Source: Hirudo medicinalis (taxonomy: Eukaryota > Annelida > Clitellata > Hirudinida > Hirudinidae). From it: a DNA stretch of 12,151 nucleotides. Below, one piece after another: positions 1 through 11,307 of this stretch. The DNA is taken from contig MPNW01000703.1 of NCBI GenBank assembly GCA_011800805.1, forward strand, positions 6,436 through 18,586. Reading direction: 5' to 3'. The notes under the pieces are model-generated. The model was not told where the DNA came from and made no database searches. It saw only the letters and a program-made list of their open reading frames with translations. Positions within the stretch are counted from its first letter, which is position 1, and the number at the start of each line of letters is the position of its first letter. The position numbers and the translations under genes are program-made.

Positions 1-1334
1 ATTTATCTTAGTTATTGTCAATAAACTCATATTAAGTGATTGTGGCAAAATTTTAATTAATTAAATCAAAAAAGTAGCTGAAGGACTATTTTTATATGAT
101 AAGGTCATAAATGCAGAAATGAACATGCGATTAAGATTTGAATGGAGCGTCCTATAGCTTTGAAATTTTAAATATTATCATAATATGGCATGATTTAATT
201 ACTCCAGCTTGAAGCAATTCATTTAAAAAAAAAAGTTATTTTTCACTGGTGCCTACTGCTTATACGCTGCGAGAGATTCCGTAATAACGGATATAAATAA
301 TAACAGTTTTATTTTCTAATAGCCGGCAACAGCTTATTTGTTTACGAAAAAAAGTGACGGAATGTTTCGTCCTGGTAGTTTTTCATGGTACGTAGAAAAA
401 CGAATATAACCCGCTAGATTTTCATTTTCTAGTTAAAATAAATTAAAGTCACTCTGGCGATTATGCCAGAAATGGTCCTAAACAAAAATTACGAAAATCA
501 TTAAAACATAACTATGTATATAAATAAGTTGCTTAAATATTAAAAAATTATTTTGACCTAAAAGTTATAGAGCTAAATCAACAATCCTTAGACATGTATC
601 ATACATGTTACTTTCTAAAATTTTAGATTTATGCTAGGAGAAAAGTTTTAACTATATTATATATTTAACCCATATGTTATATAAATATTTAGTAAAAAGG
701 AAGATTTTTATCGTTCTGGTTCATCTGACTCATGGAGATACGACATAGCGATCGAATAAATCAGCTTATCAGCCGTCTTGTTTTTGGGTGTATTCCTTTT
801 CAAACTGAAATCTGTTATCGTCTGAGTCGGCTCCAATTAGAGATGACCCCATGACTGAGGAGAAAATGGAACTTTCCGAGAAAACGTCGTGTGTCTTGCG
901 AGATGGCTTGATTATCATCTTGTACCTTCTCCAGCGTTATGTCATGAAATCCATGAAAGCATGTTAGAATTTAGCTCATGTTTGTGTTTCTTACTAATAT
1001 TCTTAAAGTCCATTGTTGAAAGTATTTTCATGCTTATCCGATTGAAATCCCATTTAAGCACGCATTGTAATCAGAATTCTCCTGTTGCGAAATCAAATTC
1101 TTATCCTATGTGGAAATAATTCGACAGACTTAGACTGACAATCCTTGGTTTGCAGGGGCACAACAACGCCCAGTAATAATCACCTTATCTACATCCGACA
1201 GAACGTTGCACACGATGTTTCTATCGATGAGATCAACTAAAGAAATAACGATAGATTTTAATATAGATAGATAATTATTTGAAAATCAAAACTATTTCCT
1301 TAGTTTTCGACATCTATTAATTCTCTCGAAAGTG
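1..1334. other. AT-rich non-coding flank
   Basis: No gene is recognised here on either strand. The DNA is AT-rich with many stops in all frames. Short open frames around 769-1119 exist on both strands, but none shows a known domain, a convincing start or matched splice sites. Visible structures are a short A tract near 225-236, a 17-base palindrome at 592-608 and a run of GATA-containing words near 1247-1272. The stretch may be regulatory or plain intergenic DNA. Confidence 0.6.
592..608. repeat. Perfect 8-bp inverted repeat, p53-like half-sites
   Basis: ACATGTAT and ATACATGT flank a single central C, giving a perfect palindrome. Each arm carries a CATG core. With its flanks, each arm is close to the RRRCWWGYYY half-site bound by p53/p63/p73 proteins, with one or two mismatches per half. 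The palindrome is seen directly. The binding idea is inference. Confidence 0.45.
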
Positions 1335-1337
1335 CTA

Positions 1338-1673
1338 AAAATAGCGCAGAGAACACATAAGTGGTTGTTTCCAATAATTTCCTGCTCGAGTGGTTATGAT
1401 TCCTTGCCTGCTGAAGACATTTCTGATTAGTTCCTCTGATGAAACGCGTTTAAACTCGCCGTCCATGTTAGAGCTGTTCCCTCCTCTCACGGAATTGGTT
1501 TGCTCTTCTGATCCGAAGATCATATTTTTCAAACGACGGTCGAAATTCACAAATGAAGCAGAAACGTCCTCTCGATTGATCCAAACATAACAAAGAAAGA
1601 CACAGATAAGAAGACTCCTCGATGTTGTTGTAAAGCAATAACAATTAATTATTAATTTCTTGTCAATATTGAG
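1338..1673 (-). CDS. Possible unrecognised exon of a secreted or prohormone-like protein
   Basis: This minus-strand frame is open for 112 codons between a TAA at 1674-1676 and a TAG at 1335-1337, which is long for DNA this AT-rich. It contains a hydrophobic run (SLLICVFLCYVWI) at codons 20-32, then small residues (VSAS), then a polar, charged region with dibasic pairs (DRR, FKR). That order resembles a signal peptide followed by a processed propeptide. There is no ATG before the hydrophobic run. The first ATG comes later, at about 1523, so an upstream exon would be needed. The hydrophobic run is encoded by a pyrimidine-rich tract that could instead be a splice acceptor tract leading to an AG near 1582. 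I do not recognise the family. The call is weak. Confidence 0.2.
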
Positions 1674-2014
1674 TTAATTCGTTTGAAATGATTTGTCACA
1701 ATTTGTTGGAATGCAATGACATAAAAGCGTCGAGCTGATGAAGGAATGCAAAGCATGATTCTAATCAGCCGAGTATTGTCTACTTGATGAGGAAATTGTG
1801 GATTAATCAAGTGTGTGTATGCATCTTGAAAACTGCAAGTCATTTCACTTCATTGCTCAGCAGCGAGACTTCCATTTGCTCAAGTCTTTTTCCGTGCTAT
1901 TCCCAATTTCAAAATTAACTCGTGTCTTAAAATATTTTTCTTCGTGTATTTTTTAAGGAATTTTCGTGAATGTTTCAATGTGGTTGTTTTGCATGAAATT
2001 GTGAATATGACAAG

Positions 2015-2176
2015 ATGGAGACTCCTCAGATTCGTTTCTTGATAGTTCTTCTGGGAGGCATATTGTCAGATAGCATCAGTTGCTTGTATGAATTCTTTAT
2101 GGCTTTCATGGCACACCAAGCACAGTTTTTGCACGGTCACGAATTCCAAGAAAAATTTTCAATTTCTCATCTTTGA
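2015..2176 (+). CDS. Small ORF (53 aa) with signal-peptide-like N-terminus
   Basis: An ATG in a strong initiation context (A at -3, G at +4) opens a 53-residue frame ending in TGA. The N-terminus begins METPQIRFLIVLLGGILSDS, followed by ISC. It has a charged start, a hydrophobic core and then small/polar residues, as in a cleavable signal peptide. The rest is short, rich in His, Phe and Gln, and matches no family I know. No conserved cysteine pattern or dibasic processing site follows. It could be a stand-alone small secreted peptide, the first exon of a longer gene, or a chance frame. Upstream out-of-frame ATGs near 1970-1995 weaken it. Confidence 0.25.
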   Translation: METPQIRFLIVLLGGILSDSISCLYEFFMAFMAHQAQFLHGHEFQEKFSISHL

Positions 2177-3437
2177 TCAACATCTGAAAATGTCTCTCGT
2201 TGATCCTCCATTTTATATCTGATTGTCAGATAATGCAGACTTCCTCGCATCAACTATTCTTCCCAGGAGTGACATATGCCACTCTCGAGATCCCCATTCG
2301 CTCGCATCTTGTTGCTGTCTCCAGTCACGCTTTGGCGACTCTAAAAGGGGCTGCTTAGTAACCATTGTTCATTGGAGCGCACGTATTGCCCTGCGATCAT
2401 TTTTATGTCGCATTTACTTTTCAATCAGAGGTGCATTTGTTGTGCGTTTTTTGGATTTGTTTACTTGAATTGCGGCAGGTGTTTTGACGCAACGTTGGTC
2501 TTGGGCAGTGAAATGGAATCATAATTATTAATCAAAAATTATAAATTTCCCGATCGAACAGATGTTAAGTGTCTTCAAAATTAACCGTGTTCGTTCATCT
2601 TTAGCGTTATTTCTCTATCAACAAATACATATCTAATTCTTCCTGTTCTTCTTATCTTTTTACTAGACCGCGCATATTTAAGATGATTTCAAGTTATCAC
2701 AGACTAGCTCGAGTCACGAATGCGTGCTATGAGTTGTAAATAAGAGGTCCTGCATTGCAGATGGTTAATCTCAATTAGACAGAAGCAGGCGAGGCGGAAA
2801 GATACGTAGAGGACATACATCATGGACTCCCTTGCGATTTATTTCCTTCAGACATCCTCGCTCATGTTTGTCACGTGACTTTCATCTGCGTTATTACTTT
2901 GGATGAAACTGCGTCAACAGCGACATCTGACATCTGTAGATCGACTAAGGCCTCATTCAATGAGCCGTGATATCGAGGCTTAAATCTCATTGCATACCTT
3001 TCACAAGTTGGACAAGATACGAGGGAATAAGTGTGTAAGGAATAAGAAGTTCAAATGATTAAGGTAAAAGTAAAGTTTTAAAACGTTTAAAAAGGTGTAG
3101 ACAGGTAGAAAGTGTTTAAAGAAAATGAGGAACATAGGATAGCATGAATCATTAAAATTGCTCAAAGTAGTGTGTCGAGGAACATGGGCCCAAATTTATC
3201 GACAGTGCAAATTGATGAGACAGACATCGACCTTCTTGCAGGGGCAATGAATTTATTATTTAATTCAATTACGTCTCATTCCTTTCCTTAATCTCATAAC
3301 TCCAGATAGCATTTGAGATTATCTGTACTTTCCATTGCATACGCCCTTCTGAAAGACGGATTGCATTCTCCAAATTAAAATGGAAAGCATAGCGGTTAGC
3401 AAGAGTCTGTGAAATTTGAAGGCTTTATGATTTTTTT
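2177..3437. other. Intergenic region downstream of the PRDM8-like gene
   Basis: No supported gene. A plus-strand open frame at 2223-2468 lacks domain features and looks like chance. The region holds an E-box cluster at 2870-2936. Base composition is more mixed than in the 5' 700 bases, which would suit regulatory DNA, but I see nothing decisive. Confidence 0.55.
2870..2936. promoter_or_regulatory. E-box cluster (one CACGTG, three CAGATG)
   Basis: Within 67 bases there is a 10-base palindrome GTCACGTGAC (2870-2879), the preferred shape for USF/MITF/TFE-type bHLH-zip factors. Three CATCTG hexamers follow (2883-2888, 2924-2929, 2931-2936), which read CAGATG on the minus strand. CAGATG is a preferred site of proneural bHLH factors of the Atonal/Neurogenin families. 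The cluster lies about 640 bases 3' of the PRDM8-like stop codon. The motifs are seen; enhancer function is inference. Confidence 0.3.
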
Positions 3438-3443
3438 TTTATT
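3438..3443 (-). terminator. Poly(A) signal of the PRDM8-like gene
   Basis: TTTATT on the plus strand reads AATAAA on the minus strand, about 130 bases beyond the stop codon. It is the nearest canonical hexamer I see downstream of the gene. It sits beside a run of Ts (plus strand), so chance occurrence is possible. Confidence 0.45.
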
Positions 3444-3574
3444 TGTTTCCAACTGCTTAAGCTGGAATATGCCATAAATTATTTCTACGGATATTATTGT
3501 CCATTACTATTCAAATTGTCAACAGTCCTAACCAAACGTTTGAGTTTCACTAAGCTAAAACCCATAAAGTTAAA

Positions 3575-5176
3575 TCAAACGTGTGACGTCATGTGTCTGG
3601 TGAGGTGATGTCTTTCTCTAAAAGACTCTCCACAAACCTCACACTTGAGTTTGTCATCCTTTCTCTTCTTAACGGGATCGAAGTCTCGCTTGTGATGAGA
3701 CCTCATGTGGTACACGAGATCTGATGTCATTCGGAAGCTAGTGTTGCACTTGGCGCACCAGTTTTGGGTGAGGTTAAGGGCGGCAAATGTGGACGGCAGG
3801 GGTGGAGAAATTTGAGGTTCAATGAGGGGATGTGATGTGATTTTCCTGCCTTGGAATAACGCTTCGCGTTGGACGTCGAAAAATGAAGATTCGTGTCCTC
3901 TAAAAGCGACATCTCCTTGGAATGGAGTGAGCAAATGGTTCTGATATTTGCTAATTAAATTGTTTGGTTGGTTGACGAAGATGGTCGGTGAATTTATGAT
4001 AGTGAAGGCCGATGAATTGTTAAGGAAATTCACCATTTCTAATGATGACAACGGATTTCGAAGTTGTGGCTGGAAGTTTTGGAAAAACATCAGTGCATGT
4101 TGGTGCATCATGGCGACGTGATCTTCTGTTGGCGGCAAAATAGATGAACTAATGCCAATTATATCCGATATCTGACCAGGACCGGAACTTGAACTTGATT
4201 CTGTGAGGTCAGTTAATTCACTTGCGGAAAATTTCTGGAAAACATCGTGCGATTCTTCAGAAACTGATCTCGCTTGACGATCGCAAACTTTTTTATTAAC
4301 TTCCTGATTTTCCTGCTCCGTCAATTTTCTCTTGCAAGTGGATTTGAAAGTATCTTGGCAATAGGAAATCTGATGTGGGTTGAACAAAACATCATTTTGA
4401 AATATAGAGAGCAGGTGGCATGGCTTTTCTTCGCTACGTGATTGATTGCATTTCAAATTACGCTGCTTGCATTTGAATTTCATGTGAGCCCTCAAACAGT
4501 TTGGATAAATGAAACTTTCTTCACATCGTGAACAGCGGTATAAATTATCTGAAAGAATACCAAATAACTGACGATGAACTTCAAAACCGAAAAATGTTCT
4601 CACTTTTTTTGCAATCTTCTTCCAACTGAGGGACTCCGAAAAGCCTTGCATATTGTTCCTCATACCATACAAACAACTCGCAGTTGGCAGGCACATATTT
4701 GCATGCCACGTAAAACATTTTCCCCTGTTCGCAATAGGCCTCCAAATTCTGTTCTTCGGAATGTCTTGCCGACTGGACGTAAGGGACCCACTCCGCCAGC
4801 ATTCCACCTTGTACATGTTTTGCAAGATCCAGCTAAATAGAGCACTATTTTAATTATTTAAATATTTCAATTAGTGTGAACCACTACCTTTACAGTATGA
4901 ACATCGGGAAATGTGTCGCATGTTCTATATCCAATCAAAACTGCAGGATCCGCTAGAGTCATCGATTTTGGTATAGGACCAAAAATTGTTCCCTTTTCAA
5001 CTGGACGTGTTGTTATAACCACCATATTATCTGCAAAAGAAACGGCTTACACACTTTGGACTCGATCCTCACTAGATTTCATTTATTTGCTCGAATCTCT
5101 CGAGTTTCTTTGTTCCATCTGCGCCCGCCCAAAATAATTCCACGTTGCCATGGACATGAGATCACATACCTAGCAT
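3575..5176 (-). CDS. PRDM8: PRDM8-like PR/SET-domain zinc-finger transcription regulator
   Basis: Coding exons (minus): 5176-5170, 5030-4888, 4832-4604 and 4548-3575. They join in frame to 450 codons plus TGA. A PR (SET-related) domain spans about residues 8-120, with block GTIFGPI and later LAEWVPYVQSAR, EEQNLEAY and ELFVWYEEQYARLFG. A C2HC finger follows (C132, C135, H148, C153). A long low-complexity middle leads to two C-terminal C2H2 fingers (C391, C394, H407, H411/412; C429, C432, H445, H449). The tail NWCAKCNTSFRMTSDLVYHM...FRERHHLTRHMTSH is nearly the PRDM8/ZNF488 signature, which identifies the family. Vertebrate PRDM8 is a nuclear repressor acting in neural development, partly with the bHLH factor BHLHE22. 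This protein is shorter than human PRDM8 (about 690 aa), mainly in the middle. The start is the least certain part: exon 1 gives only Met-Leu plus one base, and a Met at codon 5 is an alternative. Confidence 0.88.
4549..4603 (-). other. 55-base intron joining the PR domain to the first zinc finger
   Basis: Read on the minus strand, the PR-domain frame would hit TGA just after VPQLEEDCKK, while the zinc-finger frame is offset. A GTGAGA donor after a 7-A run and a TATTCTTTCAG acceptor bound a 55-base intron. Its removal restores one frame (...EEDCKK-NN-LYRCSRC...). The preceding intron (4833-4887) is also exactly 55 bases, so this length is normal here and no frameshift is needed. Confidence 0.85.
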
Positions 5177-5208
5177 TTATGCCCAAGCTGTAGCTTCTTA
5201 AAGGCCAT
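5170..5208 (-). promoter_or_regulatory. Upstream ORF overlapping the PRDM8-like start
   Basis: An ATG at 5208 with G at +4 opens a 12-codon uORF (MAFKKLQLGHKC). Its TAG stop occupies 5172-5170, overlapping codons 2-3 of the main frame, whose ATG is 5176-5174. The uORF stop is also the last three bases before the GTATGT donor. Further short uORFs lie upstream in the presumed leader, for example starting ATGAAAGTT and ATGATTTCG. Such overlap can limit or couple translation by reinitiation. The effect is inference and depends on the transcript start. Confidence 0.4.
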
Positions 5209-5389
5209 CTGTTCTTTCGCCTTCTAAAAGCTTCTAAGAAGATCCACTAACCAGCGGTAACGAAATCATAAAACGTTAAAAAAGTAAGACTAAAAAAGAG
5301 ACTTTTTATTGATTACGTTACATTTTATGCATTGTTATGCTAACCTTCCTCACGACGTAACTTTCATCCCCGGTCTTCACTTCTTCCTG

Positions 5390-5414
5390 TTTTAACGTTG
5401 CGCCGTCGTTAAAA
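5390..5414. repeat. Inverted repeat at the presumed PRDM8 transcription start
   Basis: TTTTAACG (5390-5397) and CGTTAAAA (5407-5414) form a perfect 8-bp inverted repeat around a 9-base spacer. A further copy of CGTTAAAA lies at 5274-5281. The repeat overlaps the place where transcription would begin if the TATA-like element at 5431-5440 is used. It could be a protein-binding palindrome or a leader hairpin. Confidence 0.4.
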
Positions 5415-5430
5415 TATTGCATTAGGTGGA

Positions 5431-5494
5431 CCATTTTATGCCAGTCAAAGGTTCTCGAAAGCCACGATTGGCTGACGAAAAAGAAGGGGCGTGG
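5431..5494 (-). promoter_or_regulatory. Putative PRDM8 promoter (GC box, CCAAT, TATA-like)
   Basis: Read along the minus strand there is a GC/KLF-type box CCACGCCCC (5494-5486), a CCAAT box (5471-5467) within a small palindrome AGCCA-CGAT-TGGCT, and a TATA-like CATAAAATGG (5440-5431). Their order and spacing suit a core promoter with initiation near 5405, about 230 bases before the chosen start codon. No transcript evidence is available, and each element alone is weak. Confidence 0.35.
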
Positions 5495-7165
5495 TAAAAT
5501 AATCTTGGAAATTTATCTTAGAAATTAGAAACGACAGAACATCGTGAGAGCAAAAATCATACGACGAAGGTTTTGTTGACACGGTTCTTAAGTACTCTTG
5601 ATAAACATGATTCTGGCTCTCCAATCAGGGCTTGAGGGAATTTTTGACGTGTTATAACATAACACTATTTTAAAAAGATCAAATAAAATAAACTTCAAAA
5701 CATGTTCTATGTTAAGCTCATTCCTTCGATTGGGATGTTTTAGTAGTACATCTAGCGATTGTAGCAAAAGATTGGCTTCATCTAACGCGACCAATTTTAT
5801 TTGTCTGGAATATTTCATTATTAAGGATAACTTCGTGCAAATGAATGTCGATAATGCGGGCTAGTTGCCCGGACTTGTTTCGAAAACTTTTTCTAGAAAA
5901 TGCATTTTCAATCGACGCACGATGTTTGGTTGACGCGGCATCGAAGAAGCTTGTCGCACGAAGAATCGAGTTTCAAATTTAAAATTAAATAAGTCCAAAG
6001 TTAAAGTTTAAAGTAATAACAATTTTTTAATAATAGCGTTAAAGGTTTTAATCAGCGCACTCGCAACTATATAATTGAGATCGTAAATTGACTATTTCAC
6101 GCACTTCCTCTAGAGTCGCAATTTGTGATTCTTTGTGATTCTGAGTCTTTGTTAGATGATCTTGATTCTTCATTATTGATTTATATATGCTTTATTTATT
6201 TGCTTTATATATGAAATCATATCGTTGATACATAAGATTTCAATTTCATATAGTTTGTGATTTACGTGTGTTATAATTGTCGACATAAATTCTTCTACGA
6301 AATAAAATGTGCTTTATAAATCACGAAGTTTCGTGAATCCACAAGAGAGTAGTAGCTGTCAAAAATATCTCGCAACACTCGTCTATCGAACGTAATTAAA
6401 GGTCTGATCGTTGCGCTTCAGAAACTCCCAGCAGTGAGTTTTCATGCCGTGCATCGCGACATTTCTGCATTATTACATCTCTTCGAATTTCTCCTGTTAG
6501 CACACACCCGCTTCTCGGCACAGCAAAACGTGATGGTTATTAGAAGTAAAATTTAAATTTAAGTAAATTCTAATTTTACTTTATATTGCGTATAAGCTGC
6601 TGCTTCGCATTTATAAATTCATTTAAATTTTGACTAAATATTTCATTTGGACAAAGCTCGCAACTAAAAATAAGTATAATTGATTTTTGCAGTGGTTCTA
6701 AAATAATCTTCACCATCTCATGTTGATATGGAAGCAAACGTTGGTGATTTATAAAATTTTAATATCATCAATCTGAACAAAATTATTGTGGATTATATTT
6801 ATTAGAAAATAAAAAAAAATTAACACTCGTAATTCAACTTTGAAATAAATTTCATTCCAATTAAATTTTCACTCAGTTTATGGACAAATACATCCGCAGC
6901 TATAAATATTTGAACATTAGCAAAATTGCTTATATTATATTATTAAAATACATATTTAATGTCAATTACTAACAATTATGGTAAATAAATATAAACCGAA
7001 CGAACATTGAATTTATTATGACGCCTCATAATTTAAAAATAATTCGCAATTTTTACATTATATTTAAAACAACTTAATTTCTTAAAAAAAACATTTTTGT
7101 GAACTTTTTATATTTTTTAGATGTGTTACTTTTGAAATTCATGGTATAGTCTTTGTCTTTCATTA
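5495..7165. other. AT-rich intergenic block between divergent PRDM8-like and RPS15 genes
   Basis: No coding potential is recognised. The block is very AT-rich, especially 6540-7140, with a few more mixed patches (5840-5960, 6350-6540). Visible structures are a small GC hairpin (CGGGC-TAGTT-GCCCG, near 5857-5871), a perfect tandem repeat of TTTGTGATTC at 6122-6141, and an AAGTAAAATT/AATTTTACTT inverted repeat at 6544-6581. It probably carries regulatory DNA for both flanking genes, and upstream non-coding PRDM8 exons cannot be excluded. Confidence 0.5.
6122..6141. repeat. Perfect tandem 10-bp direct repeat
   Basis: TTTGTGATTC occurs twice back to back. The flanking sequence is similar but not identical (ATGATCTTGATTC follows), suggesting a minor slippage-type repeat. 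No function is evident. Confidence 0.5.
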
Positions 7166-7198
7166 CTTCCTTTTCGTTCGTAACGTCAACCGATCAAT
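7166..7198 (+). promoter_or_regulatory. RPS15 5' leader with likely TOP motif
   Basis: A pyrimidine run CTTCCTTTTCG begins with C at 7166, 33 bases before the RPS15 start codon. Ribosomal-protein mRNAs typically start at a C followed by pyrimidines (5' TOP), which places them under growth-dependent translational control. A second pyrimidine-rich run (CTTTGTCTTTC) at 7151-7161 is an alternative start. If this species trans-splices a leader, the native TOP could be replaced. Confidence 0.45.
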
Positions 7199-7912
<714 letters not shown>

Positions 7913-7923
7913 CTTTGGTTACG

Positions 7924-7929
7924 AATAAA
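7924..7929 (+). terminator. RPS15 poly(A) signal
   Basis: AATAAA lies 12 bases after the RPS15 stop codon, implying a very short 3' UTR, as is usual for ribosomal-protein mRNAs. Further AATAAA words occur in the repeat downstream (8018-8023, 8217-8222) and could act as back-up signals. Confidence 0.75.
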
Positions 7930-7952
7930 TCACATCTTGTGGTCAAACCCGG

Positions 7953-8345
7953 CATTTGATTTGATAAGGGTGGAGCATCTGGAACTGATGGCAAAATTAG
8001 TAAGGATGGGATTTGGGAATAAATGATATCGTCCAAGTCAAAAAAGTCATAATTGATAGAGGTGGCCTGTGAGCATCTGGAACCGGTGTTTGATGTTGTG
8101 TTTTGAGGACCAAAAACAGTAACTAAAAGTGTCAAGAGGTGGCCTGTTAGCATCTTGATTTGATAAGGGTGGAGCATCTGGAACTGGTGGCAAAGTTAGT
8201 ATGGATGGGATTTTGGAATAAATGATATCGTCCAAGTCAAAAAAGTCATAATTGATAGAGATGGCCTGCAAGCAGCTGGAACCGGTGTTTGATGTTGTGT
8301 TTCGAGGACCAAGAGGTGGCCTGTGAGCATCTGGAACTTTTTGAT
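7953..8345. repeat. Tandem duplication of a ~199-bp unit with internal sub-repeats
   Basis: Two diverged head-to-tail copies start near 7953 and 8152 with a 199-base offset. Shared landmarks are TTGATTTGATAAGGG (7956, 8155), a block ending in ATAAATGATATCGTCC, and GGAACCGGTGTTTGATG. Copy 2 lacks about 22 bases that copy 1 has after GAGGACC. Within and after the units, a shorter word GAGCATCTGGAAC recurs (near 7973, 8071, 8172, 8325 and, altered, 8406), often preceded by GGTGGCCTGT. A partial third segment follows to about 8420. The repeat fills the gap between the convergent 3' ends of RPS15 and PSMC2. Minus-strand open frames here repeat each other only because the DNA does. Confidence 0.85.
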
Positions 8346-8606
8346 GAACCAAAAACAGTAACTAAAAAAATTGTCAAAAGTAGGGTTTATGTGACCTGCC
8401 ACCATTGAGCATCTGGGACTGACATTTTGAGGTTTTTAATGTTTTTAACGCCGTGAGTGTCAGTTCGGCTTCCAGGACATAATAATAAGCGTAATAAAAC
8501 AACATTTTCTTTGAGCAAATATTTTTTTGGTGAGATTTGAACATACAACAATAACCAAAAACAATAACGAGATGGTCATTCATAAGTTCTCTTTGGCATA
8601 AATGCA

Positions 8607-8612
8607 TTTATT
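8607..8612 (-). terminator. PSMC2 poly(A) signal
   Basis: TTTATT on the plus strand is AATAAA on the minus strand, 18 bases past the PSMC2 stop codon. This gives a short 3' UTR that ends before the tandem repeat, so the convergent transcripts need not overlap. Confidence 0.65.
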
Positions 8613-8629
8613 TAATTCTAAAACTCAGG

Positions 8630-10780
<2,151 letters not shown>

Positions 10781-11040
10781 TTTGAAAACTGTCCTTACAC
10801 TCAAACGCCTGTCAGAGTCTAATCTAACAAAAATGGATTGCTATGTCTCCAAATAGCTTCAACTAAAAGTAAAACGTATCTGTAGCAATATTTGCTGCGC
10901 CTATGAAAATATTATGTAGATAGGTATAGGTGCAAAGAGAAAACTATTAATGTATTATTTTGTGTTTTAAAATAATTAAATATTTTTGAAACTTTATACT
11001 CAATGAATTTGCATAGTGTGGAGCTGATTTGGGTTTGTAG
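10781..11040. other. 5' flank of PSMC2, no gene seen
   Basis: No TATA box or GC box stands out next to the PSMC2 start codon, in line with a TATA-less housekeeping promoter. An AG acceptor-like sequence (GGACAG, minus strand) lies about 8 bases before the ATG. It could receive a trans-spliced leader or an upstream exon, but its pyrimidine tract is poor. I see no known proteasome-gene control element. Confidence 0.4.
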
Positions 11041-11050
11041 ATAGGAGTGG

Positions 11051-11245
11051 ACAATAACAAGATTCTTAATTATTCATAGGCTTAAGAGGCAAGCCGAAAG
11101 CTATTGCCCTGGTTTTGAAGCTACGTATTATTCATGAGGGGGGGAGCTAGGCTTTGTAAACAAATATAAAAATTGCCGGTATGAGTTCCATCCAAGCCGG
11201 TTGCATAAAAGCCATTGTTAAAAGCATATGAAATCTAGCCGGTTG
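11051..11245. promoter_or_regulatory. Dense motif cluster, candidate cis-regulatory module
   Basis: Within about 200 bases there are a SOX-like ACAATAA (11051), two identical ATTATTCAT words (11069-11077 and 11127-11135), a consensus forkhead site TGTAAACA (11155-11162), and a TATA-like TATAAAAA on the plus strand (11165-11172). Three GCCGGT words follow (11175, 11196, 11238), spaced 21 and 42 bases apart. The last two extend to GCCGGTTG, and the reverse, CAACCGGC, is close to the Grainyhead/CP2 core. The motifs are seen; binding and target gene are inference. Confidence 0.3.
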
Positions 11246-11307
11246 AATTTGCTTAAAATAGTCTTGTCTGTTGATAAGCTTTTGGAGGACATCCTACTTA
11301 AGTATTG

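Noticed and set aside
769..936. Minus-strand open frame with a charged, coding-looking peptide, with a second open frame overlapping it
   Set aside because: It is short, there are two competing frames on the same strand, no convincing start exists, and the splice sites are ambiguous.
3584..3591. Full CRE palindrome TGACGTCA
   Set aside because: It lies in the last codons of the PRDM8-like gene (HMTSHV) and is explained by coding sequence.
4549..4620. Apparent frameshift at a 7-A run between the PR domain and first zinc finger, suggesting a pseudogene
   Set aside because: A GT-AG intron of 55 bases with a good acceptor restores the frame exactly, and a neighbouring intron has the same length.
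4574..4853. Several plus- and minus-strand open frames over the PR-domain exon
   Set aside because: They are shadows of the PRDM8-like exon in other frames. Only the frame with the PR motifs is supported.
8187..8195. GGTGGCAAA, the yeast proteasome-gene control element, near PSMC2
   Set aside because: It is in the tandem repeat at the 3' side of PSMC2 and not in its promoter. The other repeat copy has a mismatch, and the element is a yeast Rpn4 site.
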